DNA from: Terasakiella sp033100395
GTDB taxonomy: Bacteria > Pseudomonadota > Alphaproteobacteria > Rhodospirillales > Terasakiellaceae
Assembly (NCBI RefSeq): GCF_033100395.1
Contig: NZ_JAWLVJ010000002.1
Span: 124,001-188,000 of the forward strand
Length of the DNA stretch: 64,000 nt
Direction of reading: 5' to 3'
This document shows positions 49,972 to 58,572 of this stretch, piece after piece (position 1 is the first letter of the stretch; each line of letters opens with the position of its first letter). Both the position numbers and the translations under genes were made by a program. The notes beneath the pieces are model-generated. The model did not search any database and was not told the origin of the DNA. It worked only from the letters and a program-made list of their open reading frames with translations.

Positions 49972-50901
49972 TTACTCGATTGCAGCAAGAACACGATCAA
50001 CGTCTAACGTATTTAGACTGTCTTCTCGTAATATCGTAACATTTGGACCTCGCTGTCCACATAATTGTGGATCAGACGCATTGGAATAAAGCGCAATGGA
50101 AGGACATCCGGCCAGTGAAATGATATGCATCGGCCCTGTATCATTGCCGATTGCAACACGGGCTTTTTTTGCTAACGCTGCGATCTCGATGAAATCTGTC
50201 TGGCTGGATAAATCACAAACCTGCGGGCAACGATCCAGAATCGCATCCAACACGTCGCCTTCTTTGGCCGTGCCCAGCATGACAGGCTGGATATTGCGTT
50301 CAATCAGGCAATGGGCGAGATCAGCGTATTTTTCAGCAGGCCAGCGTTTGTCGGGACGGTGTGGCGCACCACCCGGGACGAGCAGGGCGAAATGGCTATC
50401 CAGGTCAAAACGCGACAGGTCTGCCTCAGCCCAGGAAAGATCAGGCAGCGGTGTTGTAAAGATGCCTGCCATTTCCAGCTGTTCCGCCTGACGATCAATG
50501 GTGTGCATAAAATCACGTTGAGGATTGGCATGGGGATGGGAACAGCCACGTGCAATGCCCGACCATTTGACCTTTGATCCCATCAGCTTGAAATAGCCGG
50601 AAGAGCGATCAGAGGTCTGTAGGTCATAGACCCGATCAAAATTGCCGCTTTTTAACTGTTGGCGAAGTTTCAACGTGCGCCGAACCTGCCAAGCCTTGGG
50701 GCGCGCATCCTGCCAGACGGCATCAAAATAGCCACAAGCCTTACCCAAAGACATATAGGGTTTGGTCGTCAGTAACGTAATGTGGGCTTCGGGGTGATGA
50801 TCGCGAATGGCTTTCATTGGGCCCAAGGCCTGCACAAAATCACCAAGGGCACTTAGCTTGATGACGAGGATACGTTCCTGCTTGTCGTTTGAATTGGGCA
50901 T
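49972..50901 (-). CDS. Glycosyltransferase family 9 (heptosyltransferase-like)
   Basis: A 309-residue cytoplasmic protein of the ADP-heptose:LPS heptosyltransferase family. N-terminal ILVIKLSALGDFVQALGPM, LRQQLKSGNFDRVYDLQTSD and the C-terminal GNDTGPMHIISLAGCPSIAL are the family landmarks. It likely adds a sugar to the lipopolysaccharide core. It is 5 bp after a family 4 glycosyltransferase gene, so both probably act on the same glycan. Confidence 0.88.
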   Translation of the reverse strand: MPNSNDKQERILVIKLSALGDFVQALGPMKAIRDHHPEAHITLLTTKPYMSLGKACGYFDAVWQDARPKAWQVRRTLKLRQQLKSGNFDRVYDLQTSDRSSGYFKLMGSKVKWSGIARGCSHPHANPQRDFMHTIDRQAEQLEMAGIFTTPLPDLSWAEADLSRFDLDSHFALLVPGGAPHRPDKRWPAEKYADLAHCLIERNIQPVMLGTAKEGDVLDAILDRCPQVCDLSSQTDFIEIAALAKKARVAIGNDTGPMHIISLAGCPSIALYSNASDPQLCGQRGPNVTILREDSLNTLDVDRVLAAIE

Positions 50902-50906
50902 TAGGG

Positions 50907-52094
50907 TCAGGAGCCGATGGTTAGAACTTCGTTATAGACTTCAAGGGTTTTTGCGCACATGGCTTCTTTTGAAAATTCTGTTTCAATATGTGCCTTGGCT
51001 TTCTGGGCCATTTTTTCACGCTTGTCAGCTGACAGGTTCAGGCCTTTTTCAATGGCTTTTGCCATGGAACCAGCATCCCCCGGTTTACAGAGCCAGCCTG
51101 TTTCATCTTCAATCACGGTTTCGCGCGCCCCACCATGATCGGTTGCTACAACCGGGCGGCCCATGGCCTGGGCCTCGCAGACCACGCGACCGAAAGCTTC
51201 CGGATCGGTGGAAGCAGAAACAACAAGATCAGTCAACATATAGGCTGTCGGCATGTCATTACATTCATCCACAATGGTAACGATGCCTTGTAGATTGTTT
51301 TCCTTGATCTTGCGTTCCAGCAGTTTGCGATATTCTGTGCGACCCTGATCAGACCCGATCAACAGACAGCAGATATCGGTCCGGTTCAGCTTGGCAATTG
51401 CATCAATAAAGACCAATTGGCCTTTCCATCGCGTCAAACGACCGGGCAAGGCGATCACGGGCACACCGTCCGGGATATTCCATTGGGTGGTCAGCTTGAC
51501 CAGACGCTCGGCTGTGACCTTGTCTGGATCAAAACGGAACAGATCGACACCACGGTGGATCAGGCGGATGATTTCGCGGCGCACGCCATAGATTTTGCGC
51601 ATATGTCCGGCAATAAAGCTGGAAATGGCAATCACACGGTCACCCTTGGTCATAACCGAGTTATACCAGCGTTTAAAAGGATTACCGTGGCTGTATGTGC
51701 CATGGAATGTGGTGACAAACGGACGGTTGGTGCGTTTGGCTGCCCAATAAGCACTCCAGGCCGGGGCACGCGATCGTGCATGAACCAGATCAACGCGTTC
51801 TTTTCGGATCAGTCTGGCCAGACGCGTTGCATTTTTGCGCATGATGAAGAAGTTTTTCGAATCCACGGGCAGTTCGATATGTTCTGCGCCCACGCGGGTC
51901 AGTTCATGAACCATGGGTCCACCAGCAGAGGCCACAAGGGCACGTCCCCCGGCATTGACGATGGCTTCGGCCATTTCAACGGTGCCACGTTCAACACCAC
52001 CTGTCACCATCGCGGGCAGCACCTGTAAAACGGTTGCGCGGCGGCTGGATAACTCGGGGGTTTGCGGGTCTGTGGGATTGGTGCTATCAATCAT
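50907..52094 (-). CDS. Glycosyltransferase family 4 (LPS core/glycan synthesis)
   Basis: A 395-residue GT-B enzyme. The N-terminal domain has MVTGGVERGTVEMAEAIVNA and HARSRAPAWSAYWAAKRT; the C-terminal donor-binding domain has GRLTRWKGQLVFIDAIAKL and the EX7E region EAFGRVVCEAQAMGRPVVAT. It begins the eight-gene minus-strand run 52094 to 46263 and is divergent from the alpha/beta hydrolase. A lipopolysaccharide or similar glycan is the probable acceptor. Confidence 0.9.
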   Translation of the reverse strand: MIDSTNPTDPQTPELSSRRATVLQVLPAMVTGGVERGTVEMAEAIVNAGGRALVASAGGPMVHELTRVGAEHIELPVDSKNFFIMRKNATRLARLIRKERVDLVHARSRAPAWSAYWAAKRTNRPFVTTFHGTYSHGNPFKRWYNSVMTKGDRVIAISSFIAGHMRKIYGVRREIIRLIHRGVDLFRFDPDKVTAERLVKLTTQWNIPDGVPVIALPGRLTRWKGQLVFIDAIAKLNRTDICCLLIGSDQGRTEYRKLLERKIKENNLQGIVTIVDECNDMPTAYMLTDLVVSASTDPEAFGRVVCEAQAMGRPVVATDHGGARETVIEDETGWLCKPGDAGSMAKAIEKGLNLSADKREKMAQKAKAHIETEFSKEAMCAKTLEVYNEVLTIGS

Positions 52095-52137
52095 GCTTCT
52101 TATCTTTTTATGGCTTCTTATTTGGTGGTTCTAACCT

Positions 52138-52926
52138 ATGACAACCGATCTTCCTACAGGAAATAGCGCACCATCCTTCTTAACACAAGAAAATGGTGAA
52201 AGAATCGCGTATCACTATAGCGCAGGGGCAGCACCCGGTGTAGTTTTTCTTCATGGTTTAATGTCAGATATGGATGGCGGCAAGGCCTTAGCCGTTGAAG
52301 AATATTGCAAAAAACGTGGTCAGGCTTTTTTGCGCTTTGATTGTCAGGGCCACGGCCAGTCAGATGGCGATTTCAAGGACGGAACGATTGAAAGATGGTC
52401 CAATGATACCGTGGATATGCTGGATAAGGTCTGCGAAGGTCCGCAAATCCTGATCGGATCCTCTATGGGGGGCTGGAATATGCTGCTTTCTGCCATGAAA
52501 CGCCCGGAAAAAATCGCCGGATTGATCGGCATTGCTGCAGCGCCTGATTTTACCGAAGACCTGATGATGGATGATCTGACGCATGAACAGCATCACACCA
52601 TTCAGGAACAGGGCTATGTGGAAATCCCGTCCGATTATGGGGATGAACCTTATGTGATCTCAAAAACGCTGCTGGATAACGGCCGGGAAAATCTGGTTTT
52701 GCGCAAACCCATCCCGCTGGATGTTCCGGTGCGCCTGCTTCATGGCAAAAAAGACGAAGATGTGCCTTGGGCGACAGCCTTAAAGATTGAACAGATGATT
52801 ACATCCGATGATGTGGAAACCACATTTATCAAAAATGGCGATCACCGTCTCAGCGAAGATCACGACCTTGAGCGCCTGACGCGCACATTGGAAGCTTTGC
52901 TGAAACAGCTAGAGAGCAAAGCTTAG
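52138..52926 (+). CDS. Alpha/beta hydrolase (ABHD10-like esterase)
   Basis: A 262-residue serine hydrolase. The oxyanion segment VVFLHGLMSDMDGGK, the nucleophile elbow GSSMGG with Ser109, and a late HRLSEDHD (candidate His and Asp of the triad) are visible. The DCQGHGQSDG block before the elbow is typical of the ABHD10/depalmitoylase-like subgroup. Substrates are not known. It is divergent from the glycosyltransferase gene and convergent with the 56-residue small gene at 52944-53114. Confidence 0.85.
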   Translation: MTTDLPTGNSAPSFLTQENGERIAYHYSAGAAPGVVFLHGLMSDMDGGKALAVEEYCKKRGQAFLRFDCQGHGQSDGDFKDGTIERWSNDTVDMLDKVCEGPQILIGSSMGGWNMLLSAMKRPEKIAGLIGIAAAPDFTEDLMMDDLTHEQHHTIQEQGYVEIPSDYGDEPYVISKTLLDNGRENLVLRKPIPLDVPVRLLHGKKDEDVPWATALKIEQMITSDDVETTFIKNGDHRLSEDHDLERLTRTLEALLKQLESKA

Positions 52927-52943
52927 GCATTTATTGCCGCTTC

Positions 52944-53114
52944 TTATAATTGGTGCAGGTGCCTTAGATGCTGGATATGGATTAGGGTGCCGAGCCACTG
53001 GTTTTCGTAGCATTCCTTGATGGCGTCATCAAAACCCACTGCTTTTACAAGGCGTTTGGCGAAATCGGCCTGGTAGTCCCGGTTGCGATAGGTGCGTTGT
53101 TGTGCGTAAGTCAT
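52944..53114 (-). CDS. Small protein gene (56 aa)
   Basis: A short gene too small for a simple length cut-off. It reads MTYAQQRTYRNRDYQADFAK and continues to a stop, 56 residues, with GAGGAG (on the minus strand) 5 nt before the ATG, a good SD. It is basic, Tyr/Gln/Arg-rich at the start and His/Leu-rich at the end (IHIQHLRHLHQL). It is convergent with the hydrolase gene, 17 bp away. No family is recognised; the good SD and clean frame support it as real. Confidence 0.65.
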   Translation of the reverse strand: MTYAQQRTYRNRDYQADFAKRLVKAVGFDDAIKECYENQWLGTLIHIQHLRHLHQL

Positions 53115-53283
53115 GGCATTTCTCCTCGTCTATAAGACAGTATATGAAATTGGTATTACCAATTAGTTAAGCAGGAGCCGTGCCAGAAAAATGAAGATTT
53201 CTAAAAATACTACTTGATAAACATATAAAGATTTCTTTATATTGTAATTCAGGTTTTATAGGGCATCTTGGCGATCCGTCGGG

Positions 53284-53317
53284 CTGCTTGTTTTTTAGAC
53301 GCGCTGAACAAGCGCAG
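53284..53317 (+). promoter_or_regulatory. Leader hairpin upstream of ahcY
   Basis: CTGCTTGTT (53284-53292) pairs with AACAAGCGCAG (53307-53317) with one short bulge and a 14-nt loop. It is 21 bp before the ahcY ATG. SAM- or SAH-sensing leaders are known for this gene in other bacteria, but no consensus of those classes was recognised here. Confidence 0.4.
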
Positions 53318-53338
53318 TACAAAGTGGAGAAACTCAAT

Positions 53339-54745
53339 ATGAGTGAATTTACCGATTATCAGGTTGCTGATATGAGCTTGGCCGACTGGGGCCGTAAAGA
53401 ACTGACACTGGCGGAAGCTGAAATGCCAGGCCTGATGGCTCTGCGCGAGGAGTTCGGCGCATCACAGCCACTGAAAGGCGCGAAAATCGCCGGTTCCCTG
53501 CATATGACCATTCAAACAGCTTGCCTGATTGAAACACTGGTTGCGCTGGGTGCAGAAGTGCGATGGGTTTCCTGTAACATCTTTTCGACACAGGACCACG
53601 CTGCGGCTGCAATCGCTGCGGCTGGTATTCCTGTTTTTGCACATAAAGGCGAAACACTGGAAGAATACTGGGATTTCACACACCGTCTGTTTGCTTGGCA
53701 CGACGGCACAACACCAAACATGATCCTGGATGATGGTGGCGATGCGACATTGTTGCTGCACCTTGGTCAAGACGCTGAAAAAGACCTGTCCGTTCTGGAT
53801 AATCCAGGTTCTGAAGAAGAAGAAGTTCTGTTTGCTGCGATTAAAAAGCATATCGAAATTGACCCACAGTGGTACACAAAAGCCGCTAAAGACATCATGG
53901 GTGTGACCGAAGAAACAACAACAGGTGTTCACCGTCTGATCGAAATGGCGCAGAAAGAAACACTGCTGTTCCCTGCGATCAACGTAAACGATTCTGTAAC
54001 CAAGTCCAAGTTCGACAACAAATACGGCTGTCGTGAATCCCTGGTTGACGGTATCCGCCGTGCAACTGACGTGATGATGGCTGGTAAAGTTGCTGTTGTT
54101 TGTGGTTATGGTGACGTTGGTAAAGGTTCTGCGGAATCTCTGCGTGCGTCCGGTTGTCGTGTACTGGTTACTGAAATCGACCCAATCTGTGCGCTGCAAG
54201 CTGCCATGGAAGGTTTCGAGGTTGTAACTGTTGAAGATGCCCTGCCAGAAGGTGACATTTACGTAACAACAACTGGTAACTTCGACATCATCCGTAAAGA
54301 ACATATGGATGGCATGAAAGACGGCGCGATCGTTTGTAACATCGGTCACTTCGATAACGAAATTCAGATTGCTGCGCTGAAAAACTACAAGTGGACAAAC
54401 ATCAAGCCACAAGTTGACCAGATTGAATTCCCGGATGGCCACAAGATCATCATGCTGGCAGAAGGTCGCTTGGTTAACCTCGGTTGTGCAACAGGTCACC
54501 CATCATTCGTGATGTCTGCCTCCTTCACCAACCAGGTTCTGGCGCAGATCGAACTGTTCAAAAACAACGAAGACGGCAAATACGAAAAGCAAGTTTACGT
54601 CCTGCCGAAACACCTGGACGAAAAAGTGGCTGCTCTGCACCTGGAAAAACTGGGCGTGAAGCTGACCAAACTGTCACAGGAACAAGCAGACTACATCGGC
54701 GTTTCCGTCAATGGTCCGTTCAAACCAGAAGCTTATCGTTACTAA
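53339..54745 (+). CDS. ahcY: Adenosylhomocysteinase
   Basis: Hydrolyses S-adenosylhomocysteine to adenosine and homocysteine and so keeps methyltransferases working. The 468-residue protein (ATG at 53339, GGAG 10 nt upstream; an open frame back to 53288 is not supported) has SLHMTIQTACLIETLVALG, the NAD-binding GYGDVGKGSAESLRASG, VTEIDPICALQAAMEG and the C-terminal FKPEAYRY. The long insertion found in bacterial enzymes is present. Codon use is biased to frequent codons, consistent with high expression. A terminator follows at 54768. Confidence 0.97.
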   Translation: MSEFTDYQVADMSLADWGRKELTLAEAEMPGLMALREEFGASQPLKGAKIAGSLHMTIQTACLIETLVALGAEVRWVSCNIFSTQDHAAAAIAAAGIPVFAHKGETLEEYWDFTHRLFAWHDGTTPNMILDDGGDATLLLHLGQDAEKDLSVLDNPGSEEEEVLFAAIKKHIEIDPQWYTKAAKDIMGVTEETTTGVHRLIEMAQKETLLFPAINVNDSVTKSKFDNKYGCRESLVDGIRRATDVMMAGKVAVVCGYGDVGKGSAESLRASGCRVLVTEIDPICALQAAMEGFEVVTVEDALPEGDIYVTTTGNFDIIRKEHMDGMKDGAIVCNIGHFDNEIQIAALKNYKWTNIKPQVDQIEFPDGHKIIMLAEGRLVNLGCATGHPSFVMSASFTNQVLAQIELFKNNEDGKYEKQVYVLPKHLDEKVAALHLEKLGVKLTKLSQEQADYIGVSVNGPFKPEAYRY

Positions 54746-54767
54746 GTTTCAGACGGTTTGCAGTTAG

Positions 54768-54802
54768 AAAAAGCCCTGCATTGGAAGATGCAGGGCTTTT
54801 TT
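54768..54802. terminator. Bidirectional terminator between ahcY and hppD
   Basis: AAAAAGCCCTGCA (54768-54780) pairs with TGCAGGGCTTTTTT (54789-54802), 8-nt loop, with A-runs on one side and T-runs on the other, so it can end transcription on both strands. Confidence 0.93.
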
Positions 54803-54809
54803 GCCTGGT

Positions 54810-55886
54810 TTAATCAGCAGCAATGACACCACGGCTCAGCTGGTCGCGTTCAATGGATTCAAACAGGGCTTTGAAATTACCTTCCCCGAACCCTTCATCT
54901 TTTTTGCGTTGAATAAATTCAAAGAAGACAGGTCCCATCAGGGTGTTTGAGAAAATCTGCAAGAGCAAACGCGGATCGTCATCCTTGGTGGATCCATCCA
55001 GCAGAATGCCACGACTTTGCAGTTCACCAACAGGTTCGCCATGACCGGGCAGGCGTTCGTCCAGCATTTCATAATAAGCATCAGGTGGGGCGGTCATAAA
55101 GGGCACGCCTTTTTCTTTCAGCTTGTCCCAGCAGGCGATCAGATCGTCACACAAAAGCGCAATGTGCTGGATGCCTTCTCCGTTAAATGCCATCAGATAT
55201 TCTTCGATCTGGCCTGTGCCGCCCGTTGCTTCTTCATTGAGGGGGATACGAATTTTGCCATCCGGTGCGGTCATGGCTTTTGATTTCAGCCCGGTATATT
55301 CACCCTTGATGTCGAAATAACGCAGTTCTTTGAAATTGAACAGTTTCTCATAATAATTGGCCCAGAATTCCATACGACCGCGATAGACATTGTGGGTCAG
55401 GTGATCAATGACGTGGAAGCCGCATCCTTCCGGTTTGCGATCTACCCCTTCGATGAATTCGAAATCAATATCGTAAATGGATACGCCTTCTTCATAGCGA
55501 TCAATCAGGTAGATCGGGGCACCACCAATACCTTTGATGGCAGGGAGTTTCAGCTCCATGGGGCCTGCCGGGATATCAATGGGTTGTGCACCCAGTTCTA
55601 GCGCGCGTGCGTAGGCTTTGTGAGAATCACGTACACGGAATGCCAGGCCACAGGGGGAGGGGCCATGTTCTTCGGCAAAATAGGCAGCCAGGCTTTTGGG
55701 TTCTTTATTCAGAATAAAATTGATATCGCCCTGACGATACAAATCCACGTCTTTTGAGCGATGTGTTGCGACTTTGGTAAAGCCCATCATTTCGAAAACA
55801 GGCTCGATTACGTTTGCTTCGGGTGCTGCGAATTCCACAAACTCAAAGCCTTCTAACCCCATTGGGTTTTCAAATAGATCAGTCAT
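54810..55886 (-). CDS. hppD: 4-hydroxyphenylpyruvate dioxygenase
   Basis: Non-heme Fe(II) enzyme of tyrosine breakdown that forms homogentisate. The 358-residue protein has the two VOC halves; the iron ligands lie in IDHLTHNVYRGRM (first His), EGIQHIALLCDD (second His) and GPVFFEFIQRK (Glu). The conserved C-terminal GFGEGNFKALFESIERDQ is present. It stands alone; no homogentisate dioxygenase is next to it. A perfect inverted repeat lies in its leader (55911-55935). Confidence 0.95.
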   Translation of the reverse strand: MTDLFENPMGLEGFEFVEFAAPEANVIEPVFEMMGFTKVATHRSKDVDLYRQGDINFILNKEPKSLAAYFAEEHGPSPCGLAFRVRDSHKAYARALELGAQPIDIPAGPMELKLPAIKGIGGAPIYLIDRYEEGVSIYDIDFEFIEGVDRKPEGCGFHVIDHLTHNVYRGRMEFWANYYEKLFNFKELRYFDIKGEYTGLKSKAMTAPDGKIRIPLNEEATGGTGQIEEYLMAFNGEGIQHIALLCDDLIACWDKLKEKGVPFMTAPPDAYYEMLDERLPGHGEPVGELQSRGILLDGSTKDDDPRLLLQIFSNTLMGPVFFEFIQRKKDEGFGEGNFKALFESIERDQLSRGVIAAD

Positions 55887-56199
55887 TTAGAGATCTCCGT
55901 TAATATGTCGTGAATGGTTGTAAAACAGCCATTCATGCAGGCGGGGACCCGGAAATTCCTCTGATGCTTTTTGAAAGCCACTGTGCGATGGTTAGATACA
56001 CAATAATCCTCAGTTTCTAAATCTAATTCAGATAGTTTGGAGGAATTCCAAATTAATTTCAAGTGAAATAATTTCAAAAGAAACTAAATGCGCCTTATCG
56101 TTTATGTGGCATACAACCTTATTCAATCGCTGGATATTTTGAAATGCGACCCAATATAAGGTAGAACAGGGACTTCACTTCAGGAAGCATGTCGCATAA
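55887..56199. other. 313-bp divergent intergenic region between hppD and a hybrid kinase
   Basis: AT-rich region that separates the hppD start (minus) from the hybrid kinase start (plus). It contains the inverted repeat TGAATGG (55911-55917) / CCATTCA (55929-55935), 11 nt apart, 25 bp upstream of hppD, a candidate operator or leader hairpin. A 64-codon minus-strand frame in it has no supporting features. No other element is clear. Confidence 0.5.
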
Positions 56200-57792
56200 A
56201 TGTCCAAGCAATATATTACATATGAACATCTGAGTCGCCTGCTGGATGCGGCCTCGCTGGTGTCTATTATCTCAACGGATATTGACGGGGTGATCACCGT
56301 ATTTAACCCTGGTGCAGAACGGATGCTGGGATATTCTGCCGAAGAAATGGTGTGCAAGCAGACGCCTGCGATCATTCATTTGCTTGATGAAGTCATTGAA
56401 CGCGGGGCAGAACTCACCGAACAATATGGTCGCCCTATCGAAGGGTTTGAGGTCTTCGTTGTCGAAGCTCTCCGCTGTGGCTATGAGGAACGCGAATGGA
56501 CCTATATCTGTAAAGACGGAACGCACATTCAAGTCAATCTGGGTGTCACCCCCATCCGTGATGAAGAAGGGGAGTTGAAGGGCTATCTGGGGGTCGCAAC
56601 CAATATCACTGAACGGGTAGCGGCCGAGAAAGCGGCCTTTGACGCAAAGGTGCTGGCCGATAAAGCCAATGCGGCCAAGACCCAGTTTTTATCGACCATG
56701 AGCCATGAAATCCGCACGCCGCTTAACGGCATTTTGGGGATTGCGAACCATTTGAACGACACGGTGCTGGATCAAACTCAGCGTAAATATGTGCAGACGA
56801 TCTTGCATTCCGGTGATGTGTTACAAAGCATCCTGAACAATATTCTGGATATGGGAAAGATCGAAAGCGATCATCTGGAACTGGAATATGCCGATTTCGA
56901 CCTGATTGAACTGGTCAATAGCGTAGTCGATAATGCGAGACATTCTATCAACGAAAGTAAGGTGAAACTCAGGACGGATATCACCGGGCTATCAACGCAG
57001 TTTTTTGTTGGCGATCAGTTGCGCATCTCTCAGGTGCTTTGGAATCTGGTCAGTAATGCGATTAAATTTACCCAGGAAGGCGAGATCAAAGTGACTGTTT
57101 CCGGGCGGGTTCTGGATGGGGGCGAGCGTGTACGTGTAAACCTTTCTGTTTCCGATACCGGGATCGGGATTGCTTCGGATAAACTGGACAGTATCTTTGA
57201 ACCTTTCACGCAGGAAGATAATTCCATCAGCCGTAAGTATGGCGGCAGTGGGTTAGGGTTGTCCATCGTGAACAAACTCTGTTCATTGATGGAGGGGAGT
57301 TTGAAGGTTGAAAGCCAGCAGGAATGTGGCACCACCTTTGCCATGACATTTGATCTGGCGATCTCGCAAGCCTATTCACAGGCCTTGCCGTTCCAAAAAG
57401 GTAAAGAGAGTGAAAAAGATTTCGCCAAGCTGAACATCCTTGTAGCTGAAGATAATCACATAAATGCGCAAGTCATTATGAACTATCTGGACAAGCTCGG
57501 CTGCACCCATAATCTGGTCAAAACCGGCTGTGCGGCTGTGCAATCGGCAAGCGAACAGACCTACGATCTGATCTTGATGGATATTCAGATGCCGGAAATG
57601 GACGGGATCACGGCAACAAAGCTGATCCGGGAAAATGGCGGGGCGGAAATTCCCATTATCGCGCTGACAGCTGAAGCTTTTGAAGAACAGAAAAATACGT
57701 TCTTCAGTGTTGGCATCAACGATATCCTGACTAAACCCTATACGCGTGATCAATTGATTGCTGCGCTGGAGAAACATGCATTCATTGAGTAA
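56200..57792 (+). CDS. Soluble PAS hybrid histidine kinase
   Basis: A 530-residue kinase with no TM helix. A PAS domain with PAC end (about 10-135; GVITVFNPGAERMLGYSAEE and REWTYICKDGTHIQVNLGVT), HisKA box MSHEIRTPLNG with His near 168, HATPase motifs NLVSNAIKFT, DTGIGIASD, GGSGLGLSIV, and a C-terminal receiver (ILVAEDNHIN; phospho-Asp in LILMDIQMPEMDG). This is the BarA/ArcB-like hybrid layout. The start ATG at 56200 follows a weak SD. No response-regulator partner is adjacent. Confidence 0.9.
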   Translation: MSKQYITYEHLSRLLDAASLVSIISTDIDGVITVFNPGAERMLGYSAEEMVCKQTPAIIHLLDEVIERGAELTEQYGRPIEGFEVFVVEALRCGYEEREWTYICKDGTHIQVNLGVTPIRDEEGELKGYLGVATNITERVAAEKAAFDAKVLADKANAAKTQFLSTMSHEIRTPLNGILGIANHLNDTVLDQTQRKYVQTILHSGDVLQSILNNILDMGKIESDHLELEYADFDLIELVNSVVDNARHSINESKVKLRTDITGLSTQFFVGDQLRISQVLWNLVSNAIKFTQEGEIKVTVSGRVLDGGERVRVNLSVSDTGIGIASDKLDSIFEPFTQEDNSISRKYGGSGLGLSIVNKLCSLMEGSLKVESQQECGTTFAMTFDLAISQAYSQALPFQKGKESEKDFAKLNILVAEDNHINAQVIMNYLDKLGCTHNLVKTGCAAVQSASEQTYDLILMDIQMPEMDGITATKLIRENGGAEIPIIALTAEAFEEQKNTFFSVGINDILTKPYTRDQLIAALEKHAFIE

Positions 57793-57968
57793 AGCATATG
57801 CTTGAAATCCCAGGCTGACAATGATATCTCTTTGACAGGTAGTCAGGGCTGCCTTCCCGCAAAAGACGGTGTCACCCTTAATGATCTAACGAAATATAGA
57901 TTAAATTTTCAAAATTACTTTTAAGTTGGCAAGCGGGTCTGTCGATAGATTTAGGAGTATTTTTGATC

Positions 57969-58466
57969 ATGTATAGATCAATTGATGAACTGAAAATCCG
58001 TGCAAAAAAATTGCAAAAACGATTGAATGCTGGCGAGTCTGAAATCTTGTCTGCTTTTAAATTAGATGTGTCTGCCGCACAAGATCTAAGGCGTAAAACC
58101 TGTTTGAACCAAATTGCCAAACAGGTCGGATTTATCGATTGGAACCACGCCAAAATTACATTGTCGGGTATGTCGACACCGGACAGTGACATGGGTAAAA
58201 TGTGGTATTCTGGTCAATGTACGGCTTTGTTAAATAACTGGTTTGCAGATTATGATGAGGCTCAAATTTATCTGGCAGAAAATCCTGATATGTATCTGCT
58301 CCCATATAAGCGCCAGTTTATGGTGGTGAAGGATGATTTCATCAAAGTGATTGGGCTTGATCAAGATTGCGATGAATATTGGAAAAAGGTTAATAACAAT
58401 TTAGTCGCGGCTTATGGCAGCAATGCTTGGCATGAGCTTGTGTGGCGGCGCATTCAATCCTATTGA
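57969..58466 (+). CDS. Hypothetical protein with glyoxalase-related N-terminal motif
   Basis: A 165-residue cytoplasmic protein. The N-terminal half (SIDELKIRAKKLQKRLNAGE then CLNQIAKQVGFIDWNHAKI) looks like the small helical domain seen at the start of some glyoxalase-superfamily related proteins, with the 'GF.DWN.A' motif. The C-terminal half is Trp/Tyr-rich. AGGAG at 57953-57957 fits the ATG at 57969 or a TTG at 57963. It stands alone between a kinase and three hairpins. Function is unknown. Confidence 0.6.
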   Translation: MYRSIDELKIRAKKLQKRLNAGESEILSAFKLDVSAAQDLRRKTCLNQIAKQVGFIDWNHAKITLSGMSTPDSDMGKMWYSGQCTALLNNWFADYDEAQIYLAENPDMYLLPYKRQFMVVKDDFIKVIGLDQDCDEYWKKVNNNLVAAYGSNAWHELVWRRIQSY

Positions 58467-58471
58467 GTGCC

Positions 58472-58550
58472 ATGACGCACGCGTTGCGTCATAATGGGTT
58501 TATGTCGAAGGATGGTTTTAACCCATTAGCCCACAGCGCGTCTGCGGGCT
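58472..58550. repeat. Three consecutive hairpins between convergent genes
   Basis: ATGACGCA/TGCGTCAT (58472-58479/58485-58492, perfect), TAATGGGTT/AACCCATTA (58492-58500/58520-58528, perfect), and AGCCCACAG/CTGCGGGCT (58528-58536/58542-58550, one mismatch). They fill the gap between a plus-strand gene and the spoVR stop. They may together stop transcription from both sides. Confidence 0.6.
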
Positions 58551-58572
58551 GACACTAGAAGAATATCGTCTC

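Noticed and set aside
53160..53338. SAM or SAH riboswitch before ahcY
   Set aside because: A hairpin exists, but neither a SAM-II/SAM-V nor an SAH-class consensus was recognised by eye.
53462..54499. 345-codon minus-strand frame inside ahcY
   Set aside because: It lies wholly opposite a certain gene and arises from the codon bias of ahcY; its protein has no motif.
55883..56077. 64-codon minus-strand frame upstream of hppD
   Set aside because: It overlaps the hppD start and contains the inverted repeat, has no SD and no coding character.
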